Source of the DNA: Monomorium pharaonis
Taxonomy: Eukaryota; Arthropoda; Insecta; Hymenoptera; Formicidae
DNA length: 64,000 nucleotides
Direction of reading: 5' to 3'
Assembly (NCBI RefSeq): GCF_013373865.1
Contig: NC_050470.1
Location: 1,302,001-1,366,000 of the forward strand
Shown here: piece by piece, positions 33,605-46,300 of the stretch
How positions within the stretch are numbered: the stretch's first letter is position 1
How the letters are laid out: each line of letters begins with the position of its first letter
The notes under the pieces: generated by a model
The model's database searches: none
Told to the model about the DNA's origin: nothing
The model's input: the letters and a program-made list of their open reading frames with translations, nothing else
Made by a program: the position numbers and the translations under genes

Positions 33605-36423
33605 ATGATCTCATCTAGTATTAGTCCAGCGTTAAAAGTTGGCTTACATCTTTTGGGTATGTGGCCAGGCAAATCATATTCTGCTATTAATTTTATGAGT
33701 TTTATGCTGTGCATGCTGATCATGCAGTACTTCCAATATGTATACTTATTTGATCATTTGAAGATCAGCGAGATATCAAATCTTGTTGATTGTCTGACTG
33801 CGACTCTAGATTACGGTTTGACAATATTTAAATTGACTAGTCTGTGGATACATCGTCGGTAAGGTATATTATCGTACACTGTTGTAATAGTTAAACCTAT
33901 GATTCTTATAATCCTTTTATAATTGTGTGTGTATGTTTTATTGTATCCGTTTTTCTATAATCGAAAATGACATTATATTATTTTTTAAATCTTAATTCGC
34001 ATATTAAAATATACAACATTAATTATTTTAATCAATCGAATAAATAATGTGTCTGAAATGTATGACGATTTGAAATAACATATTGCAGAGCTTTTCATAC
34101 AATGCTGGCTGCTATGGATAATGATTGGCGCGAATGTATCAATATTGATAAGCATTTGCATGTAATGACAATCAAAGCGAAGATGTCGCATTCTATTTCT
34201 AACACTTTATTGAGTTTTATTGCGTTTGTTGCGGTACCTTATCTCTTAAGCGATTACGTAATTCATTATGTATTCTTAATTGAAAATCACAATGATACTT
34301 TACGGCAGTTTCCCATAAAAATACAATTTCCTTCTCAAACCCAACAATCGCCTATATTTGAAGTTCTTGCTGTTACAATATTTTTTCATGCAATGCTACA
34401 CTCATTCACAATTGCTCTTTTAAATGGATTAATTTTGACTTTGGTAATTTATATTTTGATATACATTTTTATTTTTTATGTAACCAATTGTAATGTTTAA
34501 TGCAAAATTGTAAACGTACGCGTAATTATTATATAAAAATTTTTTTTAAGTTACAAAAATTTGTTTTGTAGGAATTGTTATAGTTCTAAGTATACAATTT
34601 TAAATTATAATAACAGTGTTAAAAAATTCACAATCACTTTTATGAAATCAGTTTTTTGTACAATTAAATAACTTATTCTATTCTTCTTGTATTGTACTAA
34701 AAACAACTTTTTATAAAAAGTTTTTACACGTAATAATTATGATTTGCAAAACTTTAAGTATATTTTAGGTATTTCACCTAAGTGGACAAATTGATATAAT
34801 GTGTTATGAATTTAGAAATATATCTAAGAATACTTTTCTTCATGAATCTTCCGTATCTTTTGGAAAGCTAATTAAGAGACATAATAAAGTTATTTTGTTT
34901 TCAAAAAATATTGAAACACTTTTCTCTTTTATGGTGTTAATGCAAATTATTTGGAATACGTTAGTTATTTGTTTTATGGGATTTTTTATTATAATTGTAA
35001 GTACTGCAAGAAAGATGATCTTAAATTGTCCATTTTAAAATAAAGGAAAATGATTTCATTTAAAATCCTAAAAATTTTAATAAGCGTGTACGTTAAACGA
35101 ATAATAATATTTTTAACTTTCGGATCCTTTCTCTAACCAATAGAAATGGACTATTTAAAGAGTATATTAAATTTTTAAAATATAACATAAACTTTTTACT
35201 GCAGATCTAGATAACATGTGAAGAAATTAAAACCTTTGTTTCAAACATTTTTCTGAAAAAGTTTGTTAACATTTTATTTAAATTTATTTTTTTGCACATT
35301 GTTTTTCTAACAAGGTTTCTTATTTTTTTTTAATGCAATTTAAATATACAATAGAAACAAGCATTTTTTCCTTTATTTTAAAAATGACGTAGGAAAAATA
35401 TTTCGAACGTGAATTTGTATAATGATTAATATATGTATTATTTCTTAAATTTTTTAAAATAATTAAACTAGTCTATTCATGCTGAAAATGGAATTTTCGT
35501 ATTAGTAAAAGCAGTTGGTGGTTACCTGGCTATAATAATTGAAGTCTTTGTCATTTGCTTTGCTGGAGAATATCTTAGCTCAAAGGTAAATATTCGAAAT
35601 AATTAATTGTACATACATATATGATCTTCTAATTATATAATTCTGTTGACATAATGTTAGAAATACGTATATAACATTTCTTTTCAATAAAGATAGTATA
35701 TCTAAAAATATATTACAATATAAAAATATTATTTTAAATATTTAATTTTTTATATATAAATGCGTTTTATTTCAAAAAGATACAATAATATCTTTAAATA
35801 TAATATGTCAAAATGTTATAAATATTGCGTAAGTATTCGTTAATTAATTCTAAATGTATTCTTCAAATATAAACTATTAGTACATGTATAATACTAAAAA
35901 TAAAAATAGGAACAAATAATAAATTTCTAATAATTTTATATGAATATGATTCTAATTTTGATAATAATATTAAAAAGAAATTTTATCTGTGTCAAACATA
36001 AGTTGGTTAAATAAGAACAAATGTGAAGAAAATCGCTCTATTTGACATTAACATTCTACATTTGCATTCGTTTTTAGAGTAAATCAGTTGCTGATGCAAT
36101 ATATGAAACGTTGTGGTATGATATGCCGTCACATCAAAGTAAAATTATAGTATTTATAATAATGAGATCTCAGAAACGACTGACGATCACGGCAGAAAAA
36201 GTAATGGATATGTCATTTGAAACTTTTACAAGTGTAAGATTTTAAATTATATTGATTTAATTATTAAAAATTGTATATTTTATGTATATTAGTTAATTGT
36301 TTGATCTGTCGTGACATATATCCTTTAAACACGAATAGAGTTAATTTGCTTAATTAAAAAATTTTTTTTTAGATCATGAAAGCGTCAGTGTCATATGTAT
36401 CTGTTCTGTACGCTATGTATTAA
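33605..36423 (+). CDS. Odorant receptor, intact, six exons, 385 aa (sub-lineage A)
   Basis: Exons: 33605-33858, 34089-34443, 34769-34996, 35472-35585, 36078-36233, 36373-36423. The start differs from its relatives: the ancestral ATG position reads ACG (33602) and the next codon, ATG 33605, opens the frame (MISSSISPALKVGLHLLGMW), so the protein is one residue shorter at its N-terminus. Exon 2 starts RAFHTMLAAMDNDWRECINI. Exon 3 is VFHLSGQIDIMCYEFRNISK, with helix five ending CFMGFFIII where relatives have CCLGF. Exon 4 is SIHAENGIFVLVKAVGGYLA with CFAGEYLSSK. Exon 5 has RLTITAEK, with Glu for the usual Gly. Exon 6 is IMKASVSYVSVLYAMY. Several normally constant positions have changed, but every exon is open. 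Confidence 0.88.
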
Positions 36424-37219
36424 TACAGAAGAAAATACATTTGCTGAAAAGATAACATAATTAATGAATATATAAGTCAATAAGATAGAACATATTAACT
36501 ATATTTAATATAATATTTTTGTGTGTTATTAATTTAATATAAAATTTTATTTAAAAAATTTTTATTTATATAATGTTTTATTTTTTTCGAGGACATGTGT
36601 AAATATTTATAATATCTCCAATTGTGCTACTTCATTATTTTCGAAACTTGTTCTCTAAGTATGTCTATACCATAATATTTCCTGAATTATCAAAGGAAAT
36701 TTTTGAATTTGCCGATTTGATTAACTATACTGTTTTCTTCTCTTACAGCATTATATTTTTTTAACTAGAAGTTGAAATACAATTGATGCCATTTGTTTAA
36801 AATACTTAATGTATAACCATTATCCGTCTGTCATACATTTCATGATTTTCACAATTGGTAAGAAACGAACATTTGTTTCTTGTCGATGTAATTACGTTAT
36901 AGAGGAAAGAAAAAGTTGCAGAAAAGGTTACCACGAAGTGAGCTATTTTTTTTAGGTATACGTTACCTTTGATACTTTTCTGTCCAAGTGTACATTATCT
37001 ATTCAAAATTATAGTGTATCTATATAATGAGTTTTATCTCGACTTACAGTCGCGACTTATAATAGTGATTGATCCATGTTCATTTGAGTGGGGACGCACC
37101 GTGTAGGGATGAACTTCAAGTTTGCGGACAATGCACTCTCATTTCTTTCTCAACTAAAGTAGCCAACAAATGTGCACATACATTGATCTACATTTTTTTA
37201 TGTTCTAAAAACTTGATAA
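36424..37219. other. Intergenic between the 33.6 and 37.2 kb genes
   Basis: Collinear with 25130-25971 upstream of the sister gene at 25972, as expected if gene and flank were copied together. No exon is seen; the open frame crossing 37069-37371 is out of frame with the real exon 1. Confidence 0.5.
37000..37155 (+). promoter_or_regulatory. Class B conserved upstream block
   Basis: ATATAATGAGTTTTATCTCG, then GTGATTGATCCATGTTCATT and TGAGTGGGGACG (core 37068, 152 bp before the ATG) and TGCGGACAATGCACTCTC. Confidence 0.5.
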
Positions 37220-39712
37220 ATGACAATTACAAGTACTATCAGCCCGGTGCTGAAAATTGGTCTCCGATTTCTCGGTATTTGGCCGGGTGTCCCATATTCT
37301 ATTATTTATTGGTTGAGTTTAACGTTAAGCACAATAATTATGCAGTATTTCCAGTATTGGTATATCATTAAACATCTAAAGATTAGCGAGCTCTCAAATC
37401 TTATTGACGGTTTAACTGTAACTTTAGATTACAGTTTGACAATTTTTAAATTAATTGGTTTGTGGCTACATCGACGGTAAGATTGTCTACTACACTGTGT
37501 AGTGGTTTAATTGTTTTAACTATTATGTTTACAAAAAAGAAATATAGTATAAATTCAAATAAAAAAAACCTTCCAGTTTCTAAATTACATTATTGATCCA
37601 ATTTATTGTAACTGACTTACTAGTTTTACCTAAAATTTAGTTCAAATGTTGATGTGCAAAAGACAATAATTAAAAAAAAAAAAAAGCAATTTTGGTATCA
37701 AAAATATCTAATAGAAGTATCTGAAATAACATATATTGCAGAGTTTTTCATCAACTTCTGGCTGCTATGGATAATGATTGGCGCGAATGTATCAAATTTG
37801 ATCAACATTTGTATATAATGACTATTAACGCTAATATATCGCATTTCTTTTCTAATGCTATATTGAGTGTCGTTACGATTTTTGCGATATTTTATCTTTT
37901 AGGCGAATACGTAATTCGCTTCGTATTCTTAATTGAAGATCAGAATGACACTTTACAGTTTCCTATAAAGATATATTTTCCTTTCGAAACTCAACAATGG
38001 CTTGTGTTTGAGTTTCTGTTTGTAACAATATTTTTTCATGTGATACTACAAGTCTGTGTGCTTTGCTTAATAAATGGATTAATTTTTACTTTGGTAATTC
38101 TTACATTTTACATTTTTATTTGTTACTAATTTTAATAAAACAAAATAATTTGTCGCATGGTAATGTGAATATTGTCGCATTACAATTTTATTATACATTA
38201 AATATAAAAATTTGTAAAACTTATATACAAATTGTTACATTTTTGTCGAAAGAATTTCAAAGTGTTATTAATTTCAGGTTTAGAAAAAAATTATAAATAA
38301 ATTTGCAAAATGCATTATTTTAAATAATTAAATAAATTAATTAAATTACTAAAAATACGTTTAATATTACGCTTTCTGTATTATTGTATTCGGAGCATGC
38401 TGTTTACAAGAATTTTTAGCAAATATTTTTTTATATTTTTGTTTTCTTTTATTTTTTGCAGTAAATATAATTTTTAAAAGATTAAGTATATTTTAGGTGC
38501 TACATGTAAGCGGGCAAATTGATATCATGTGTCACGAATTCAAAAATATTTCTAAGAGTATTTTTCTTCATAAATCTTCCGCGACTTTATTTGGAATGTT
38601 AATCGAAAGACATAACAGAATTATTTCATTTTCTGAAAATATTGAGAAATTTTTTTCGTTCATTGCACTGATGCAAGTTGTTTGGAATACTTTAGTTATT
38701 TGTTGTTTAGGATTTATCATCATAATTGTAAGTTTTTTAATAAATGTGGAATAATTTGTATATTATAGTTTAATTATATATGCATATATTTCTTTTTCTT
38801 TTCATTGTTTATTAAACTAGTCTTTTCATAATGGAACTGATGTTTTTATAACAATAAAAACCATTTTTGCCTATGTTGCTGTAACATTTGAAGTCTTTAT
38901 TATTTGTTTCATCGGAGATCATCTTAGATTAAAAGTAAGTATTTAAATAAATTTTTAACCAATAATAATTACATTGTATAAAATATTATTTAATATAATT
39001 ATATATTTTTTAGGTTTTAGAAAAAGTTTCTTTTTTAAAAACACTTATATAGTTTATACATTTATTATATTTTAAACATAAAACGTTAACATGTGTTGTA
39101 ATATTTAATTTCTAAAATTAGGCAATGTTTATCAATGTTTATCAATGTTTCCACTAAAAATCTATAATATTTTATACTTGTAGTAAAACTTTGAATATAA
39201 TAAATTTTTATTTTTTAAAATTATTTTTCTCTATCCTGTTTTTTGTTATTTTTTTTTATAATCTTTATAATATTTTTTAAATATTGACAATAATATTAGA
39301 AAACACTTTAACTGTCAAATAAGTGGAACAAATAAATACTGCATTTAATACTACTCGATTTTAGGGTGAATTAATTGCTAATGCAACGTATGATTCGCTG
39401 TGGTATAATATGTCACCCCGTCAAAATAAAATTATATTATTTATAATAATAAGATCTCAGAAGCGATTAATAATAACGGCAGGAAAAATGATGGACATGT
39501 CACTCGAAACTTTTACAAATGTACAATTTTTTAAACTTTTTGAACGTATAATTTTTAATATATAACTTTATTTATAATTATACGTATAATTAATCTATTA
39601 CATGTGTTCTTGTGCATAAATGTAATTTGTAGACAAAATAATTTTTTTTCTGCTTTTTTAGATCATGAAGGCTTCAGTGTCGTATGCATCCGTCTTGAAT
39701 GCTATGTATTGA
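37220..39712 (+). CDS. Odorant receptor, intact, six exons, 386 aa (sub-lineage B)
   Basis: Exons: 37220-37476, 37742-38093, 38497-38727, 38821-38934, 39365-39520, 39662-39712. It begins MTITSTISPVLKIGLRFLGI, then WPGVPYS. Exon 2 (RVFHQLLAAMDNDWRECIKF) is 352 bp and lacks one codon: DTLQFPIK where all others have DTLRQFPIK. Exon 3 is VLHVSGQIDIMCHEFKNISK. Exon 4 is SFHNGTDVFITIKTIFAYVA and ends FIGDHLRLK. Exon 5 begins GELIANATYDSLWYNMSPRQ and has RLIITAGK. Exon 6 is IMKASVSYASVLNAMY. It is the sister of the gene at 25972; intron sequence and the upstream flank also match. Presumed functional. Confidence 0.9.
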
Positions 39713-40686
39713 TCCAAAAAAGAACGCAGTATGATTTTATTAAAATCGTAAAATAATTAATGTCAATATGTAATTAAAGTCAATATGTAAAAGAATATCA
39801 GTTAGATGTAATTTAAATGTAAATTGTTATTAAGAAGTTATTAATTGTTATTTATTAATCTTTGTAGTTAAATTACAGATATTAAGATTATATTTATTAT
39901 AAAGTAATATAAATTTTTAATGCAAAACTTTTTGTTTTTGTATGTTATTATATTTTGTATCTATGCATGCTTACTGCGGAGTCAGACATTGTCGGACATT
40001 GACCTTTTAAAGAATTATTCGCTATTCTGTAGATATTACATTGTGTTGTGTAAGTACAGACATATTTCCAATTAAATATGTTTATACCATCTTCAATTGA
40101 AAACTTTTTACCTTTGAATTTTTTTCCCTAAGCAAGTTTTCTGCATTTCCAGAATTATTAAAGAAAATTACTCATTATTATACCCTAGAGTTTTATCGTT
40201 TTCCTCTTATATTATCCCTTTAAAAACCATAGGTTGAACTTCACGGATATAATTTAGTTCCGGTCGCTTAGAATACTTAATTATATAATTATCGTCATTC
40301 TGCGGCACGTTTAACGATTTTTGCGATGTACAGAACGTAGTGGACATTTGTTTCTTTTAGATAAAATTACGTTGCTAAGAGACAAGTTTATAAAAAAAAG
40401 TCAATTGCACATCAAATTATTTCTTTAGCGTTGAAGCCCGATCGTTCTTTGTTTCTTTGAAGATATTATGGGTTATTAGACTATCAACAGAATTGCAGGA
40501 TGTTCATATAAATGGTGAGCTCTATCTCAATTTGATATTATACTACACAAAACATAATAGTAACTGATCCATATTCATTCGAGTGGGGATGCTTTGAGTG
40601 GGGTTGCATGTGAAGAAACTGTCAGTTCTTTCTCAAACCGGAGTGCGGATTGATCTTCATTTCTTCGGTCTCAACACTGTTCACGA
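39713..40686. other. Intergenic, matches the flank after the sister gene at 25972
   Basis: 39940-40400 aligns with 28680-29160 (GCTTACTGCGGAGT, TTTCCAGAATTATTAAAGAA, GTAGTGGACATTTG). The block B gene plus following A-type upstream region therefore exists twice. No exon is seen. Confidence 0.55.
40490..40635 (+). promoter_or_regulatory. Class B conserved upstream block of a pseudogene
   Basis: GGATGTTCATATAAATGGTG, then ACTGATCCATATTCATTCGA and GTGGGGATGC (core 40563), 124 bp before the dead ATG. Still well conserved although the gene is decayed. Confidence 0.45.
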
Positions 40687-42150
40687 ATGATAGTCACGAT
40701 ACTAAAGACCGGTCTTTAGTTGGTTAGTGTGTGGTCAGGTGTACCATATTCTATTCCATATTCTATTAGCTAATTTATATATTTAGCCTAGTGATCATAC
40801 AGTTTTCCAATCTCGATTTGAGCACTTCAGAATTAGTGAAATTTCAAATCTTGTCGATAGCTTATTCATGGCTTTAGATTACACTTCGAAGACTTATTTG
40901 ACTAATCTTTCGCCACATCATTGGTAAGATGTATCACTTTAAACGTCAGCTTCATTCTCGTTCTGTCTGAGACACAAAGTTACACACACACTTATATATA
41001 TGATGCGTAAGTTCTTAATATATAATGTTATTGATTAAACCTCATAACTTCTGTAAACAATATCTTAATTCTGTCTTAATTATCACACTAATTCTAAATT
41101 TAGTAATTATAATTCTAGTAAAAATTTATAGAATCTTATATAGATAGTATGATTTTTGTCTCAATACTTGTTTAATTAGAATAACACATTGCAAAGTTTA
41201 TCAGTTTCTGGTTAGACAATGATTGTGGTAATGATACTAATATTAGAGAGAATTAAGACAGAATTATATTTTGTTTATCTGTCATAATAAATTTAGTTAA
41301 TTGAATATTTAATTTATAAAATCACACAACAATATATTTTTCTATGAAGGCATACATTATATATAAATATATGTACTCTGATAATACATTAAGACATTTA
41401 TTATTATATATGTTGTTATTATATTTGTTTATCTGCAATCAAATATTTCAAATAATATTACTAAATGCATCTTATAAATTTACTCAAGATTTATCAGTGT
41501 ATATTTTCGGTTTTTATATAAGTGTATAAATCAATATTATATTTCTTAAGATTCAAAATTATTTATAGAAATTCCTTCTGCATAAAGAATCTTCTTTTGA
41601 CACTTTTATATCTATATTAAATATGCTGATTAAAAAACATAACCAAATATTTTTGTTTTCTGATATCAAAACATTTTTTTCTATATTAATGCAAATTATT
41701 TAAAATATCTTAGCTATTTGCAGTCTATAATTTATAATTGTGCCCTTATAAAAATGTAATACTAGTCAGTATTAAATTGGCCAGTAATTAATACTTATTT
41801 TAAGTACTAAAAGCATTGTTATTAGTACTTTTAATACTCTAAATAATTAATAATTATTAGTCAATTTAATACTGTTCAATATTACATTTTTATAAAGGTG
41901 AGTCCTGTAGTAAATATGTTATTAATCAACATTACAATTAATTAATTCAGTCTTATTGTTTAGTGAAATAGTTGTTTTATATTGTATTTGTATTGTATTT
42001 TATATTTTATTAAAACCAGGAAAATTATTTAAAAAATATTTTTTTATCTTTGATATTTTTTGCATTATTTACATTATTAATACAACATATGATTTATTGG
42101 GGTACAAATTATAATCAAATCAGAAGAAGATTATAATAACAATATAATTT
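40687..42150 (+). pseudogene. Heavily decayed odorant receptor pseudogene
   Basis: An exon 1 remnant at 40687-40923 starts MIVTILKTGL, then a stop. It keeps VWSGVPYS, FRISEISNLVDSLFMALDYT (in part) and a donor at 40924. An exon 2 scrap lies near 41190-41240 (TTTATCAGTTTCTGGTTAGA). An exon 3 remnant at about 41573-41743 reads HKESSFDTFISILNMLIKKH and then FFSILMQII followed by a stop and CSL. A palindromic element follows directly at 41746. A weak exon 5 scrap (NTTYDLL) is near 42075-42150. Exons 4 and 6 are not found. From its upstream flank it was probably an A-type gene, the counterpart of 29807. Confidence 0.7.
41746..41895. mobile_element. 150-bp palindromic MITE-like element
   Basis: It starts TTATAAAAATGTAATACT and ends, reverse-complemented, TTATAAAAATGTAATATTGA. 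The arms pair with small differences over more than 60 bp (CAGTATTAAATTG ... CAATTTAATACTG). It lies at the end of the exon 3 remnant. There is no coding capacity. Confidence 0.65.
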
Positions 42151-43343
42151 TATCGGTAAACTGATACATTTAAATTACATTATATTAACATAAAGGTTTA
42201 TAGATAAAGCAATCTAGTATTATATTTAATCTTTTGTGGTCACCTGAGATCCAGTAGATTCCCAAAAAAGTTTGGCGTTTTATATCTGAATTATTTAAAA
42301 ATTATACGATATGAAAATTATATTATATGAATTTGTTTTTTTATGTTAAAATCAAATTTTTAGATTTATTATTGAACAGTATTTTAGAAGAATATTTTAA
42401 GTTTATTCGGTCAATTTTCGAACAAATTTTTTTTGTCCAAATAATGAAAACTGTCAATACGTCAAGTAAAGTTAGAACATTGGCTGTTATATTCTGCTGT
42501 GACTATGTGACTCCGAACTTTTCGGAGAAATGACTACAAAGGGTTAAACTTTCATTTTTCACATATCTCTTTTTTGCATGTTTTTAATTTATTGCATATT
42601 AAAATATATTCTTACCAAGAAAAATAAAAAAAAAAAAAGAGAAGAATGTAGCTTTTCATTGAGTATCGAATATCAAAAGGTTATCCAGTGTCAGCATATT
42701 TTCTTACTTGTGTTTGTAATCTTCAATACATCCAGTTGGTTTCAATTCTTTTAATTACACATTGCGTCCTGCAAAAATTCAATATTTACGTTATTATTAG
42801 AGGAAATTATTCATCATTATACTCTGTACTTTCTACTTTCTATTCGATTTAATATGTCAGAGAAACATACAATGCTTCTTTATCTATTGTCCCGTTAAAA
42901 AATTTAAGATCGATATTGTGAATAAAATTCATTTCCGTCGCCAAGAACATTCAAGACATGATTATAAACTTTCAAACTGCATTACATTTAACATCGCAAT
43001 ATCGAGAAAATGGTGCACATCCGTTTCTTTTTTGTCGACGACATCGCATTATTAGTGGGAAGAGATGGTTGTATTGACGATTTTTATTATCTTATGGTCA
43101 AGGTATACATTATGAGATAATTCTATTTATCGAAGGTATATAGAATGCTCGTGTGAGATAATTCTACTACAAATTGTTGTCGCTGCAATGTATAATAGCA
43201 ATTGATTCATGTCTATATGAGTGGGGGTATACCGCACTAGCGAGGAGAAACCTTGTCAGTTAATGCCTTGTCAGTTCTCTCTAATGTCACATCAAACAAA
43301 TGTCTTGATTTTTATATTCTTGAGTTTTCCAAGTTATTAACAA
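42151..43343. other. Intergenic before the 43.3 kb gene
   Basis: No receptor exon is seen. The distal upstream motif GAGGAAATTATTCATCATTA lies at about 42799, 545 bp before the next ATG, and the class B block follows. The open frame at 42327-42533 has no recognisable features. Confidence 0.45.
43150..43295 (+). promoter_or_regulatory. Class B conserved upstream block
   Basis: ATAATAGCAATTGATTCATG, then TATATGAGTGGGGG (core 43201, 143 bp before the ATG). Two TTGTCAGTT-like initiator candidates lie at about 43253-43277. Confidence 0.5.
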
Positions 43344-46300
43344 ATGATAGTTAAGAGTACCGTCAGCCCGGCCTTAAAAATTGGCCTTCGCTTGCTTGGT
43401 GTGTGGCCGGGTGTAGCGCATTCCACAGTTTATTGGCTAATTTTTATGTCAAGTATATTAGTCATACAATATTTTCAATATTTGTATATACTTGAACACT
43501 TCAAGATTAGCGAACTTTCGAATCTCGTCGATGGCTTGTCCTTAACTTTAGATTACAGTTTAACGTTTCTCAAATTGGCCAGTCTATGGATTCATCGTCG
43601 GTAAGGTACCGCGTATTGCGTGCATGCGATGTTAACTTCATATTGAATCGCTCTCGCGAAACACGAGATTTTTTACTTTTCTAACAGAGTTTATTCGAGT
43701 TTATTCTTTTAACTGAAGTGTTAATCAATACTACACAAATCAGTACATTAAAAATTATCGATTTTGCATGAAAAGAGTAATGTTCGTATATTGGTTATTT
43801 GACAAATTGAACTAACACATTGTAGAATTTTTCATAAAATTCTGGCTGCTATGAATGACGACTGGCGTGAGTGTGTCAACATCGATCAGCATTTGAGTAC
43901 GATGACGGTTAAGGCCAGTGTATCTCATTTTTATTCTAACGCTATGTTGAGCTTTAACGGAGTTGCCGCAGTACTTTACGTTTTGGGCGATTATGTAATT
44001 CGTTTTATATATTCAAGCAAAAATTATAATAATACCTTGCGGCAACTTCCTATCAAGATGCTACTTCCCTTTGAAACTGAGAAATCGCCTGTATTTGAGC
44101 TACTGGTCATTACTTTATTTCTACATATAATATTAATCTCATTTATAGTCGCCGTTCTAAATGGATTAATTTTTACGTTGGTAAGTTTTGCATTTCAAAC
44201 CTGTTTTTTTTTATTTTATCAAAGCAGTTTGATAAAAGAGGGTTTGCAATGCAATTATTTAAAAAAATATTGCCAAATAAAAATTTTACTTTATTATTTG
44301 CAATTTTTTTTATTATTTGAGTGGATTGCATTAGTGGTGTAGATTAAAGTTATTAATCTAATCTAAATCATTAATCTAATCTAAGTGTAAAAATGAAATG
44401 TAAATATATCAAATGATAAAATATCTACATATTATATTAAACAGTATTATAAAACATATTGAAGATTTTGCAATTTAATCCGTGTATACAGAGTATTATA
44501 TTTGAAAATGTTAAAACGTTAGAAGCGTGTAAGAGATCGATAAACTAAGAAAAAAAGGTTTTTTAAAAATTTACTTGTTTTTACTGAATTTAGGAGAAAA
44601 TGGCTAAAAATAAAAAATTGTTTATTCAAATTTTTTTATTAAAGCCATATTTTTTATTCAGAACATTAAATGCAACCAGATTTACAAATTCTTTGGAGAA
44701 CGACTTTTTTAATTATTTAGAAGACATCTCTCTGCAGCAATGGATTGAAGTGTGATTCGAGCTTGATGGCTTTAGCTCATTACGGCAGAACTACGCTTGG
44801 TTGGACACAAATTATCCACGACGGTGAAATATCTGGACATGGAGGAATAATATCTTTCTTCTAGAACATTATTGGAATTTTTGGGGGTAAAAATTATGGC
44901 TTTAGAAAGAAAATTCAGGCAAAATAGTTTTTTGCTGTTTTCATTTCTTTAAACAAAACAAAAACAAGCAAATCTCTAAGATATAATTTTTTCAGTTTAT
45001 CGATTTCTCCTACACGTTTCCGAAGTTCTGACATTTATTTTAGGATATTCATATTCATATTCATATAAATACAATCTACGTCGAAATATATGTACGGCTT
45101 TGCGCACTTGAGTGCATCGAATTTGGAATTATATTCGAAACTGTGATATTGTAATATGTTTTATTTGTGGACACAAAAATTAATATCATTTTTGGAAAAG
45201 ATATATTTGAAAAATAAATATATTATATATATAAAAGTTACAAGAAAACAAATATGTAAAAGTAAAATAATTAAAAATTCTATTATACAAAACAAATATT
45301 TGTCAAAGTAAAAATAATATTTATATATAATACTTAGAATCTTTGCAGCATTTTAAGTACATTTTAGGTGCTTCATGTAAGCGGGCAAATCGATATAATA
45401 TGTCAAGAGTTTAGAAATATCTCTAAAAACGCTTTTCCCTATCGATCTTCTGTATTTACATTAGGAACGCTCATCGAAAGGCACAACAAAGTCTATGCAT
45501 TTTCCGAGAACATCGAGAAACTCTTCTCCTTTATTGCTTTAATGCAAGTTGTTTGGAAAACTTTAGTTATTTGCTGCCTAGGATTTATTATTATAATTGT
45601 AAGTATTACCGTAAGTGCATTATAATCAATATTACATGTTATATATTTCTTTTTACTGTGCATTGAAATAGTCCATCCATAATGAATCCGATGTCTTCGT
45701 GTTTATGAAAGCTATTTTGGCTTATTTTGCTGTAATGATAGAAACGTTTATTGTTTGCTTTGCTGGAGAATATCTTAGTCTTAAGGTCAGTATGTACAAT
45801 ACTATGAGCAGTATTATTGGAGGAAATTAAAGAAATGTACACTTTACATAATATTATATAATAAATATTATATAATATTATATAAAAGTGTGCATTTTGT
45901 GTTATTATATAATAAACATCTTTTTATTTTAACTTTTTGATAAGACTAAAATATAATATATAGATTAGAAAAAAGGTCTTTTTTTAAATAAAAAAATTGT
46001 TTGGATTGAGAGAAAAAAATACTACCTCCATCATTTTTGAAGTAATTTACATTATTTTTAGAGTAAATCGATCGCTGATGCAGCATATGAATCATTGTGG
46101 TACGATATGCCGCCAAATCAGGGTAAAATTATATCATTTATGATAATGAGATCTCAAAGGCGACTGTCGATCACCGCAGGGAAAATGATGGATATGTCAT
46201 TCGAAGCTTTAACAAATGTAATCTTTCGTAATCTTTTTGATAAATAATTAATAAATGAAAAGTTTATCTTACAATTAATTTTAGCATTTGTTATGCGATA

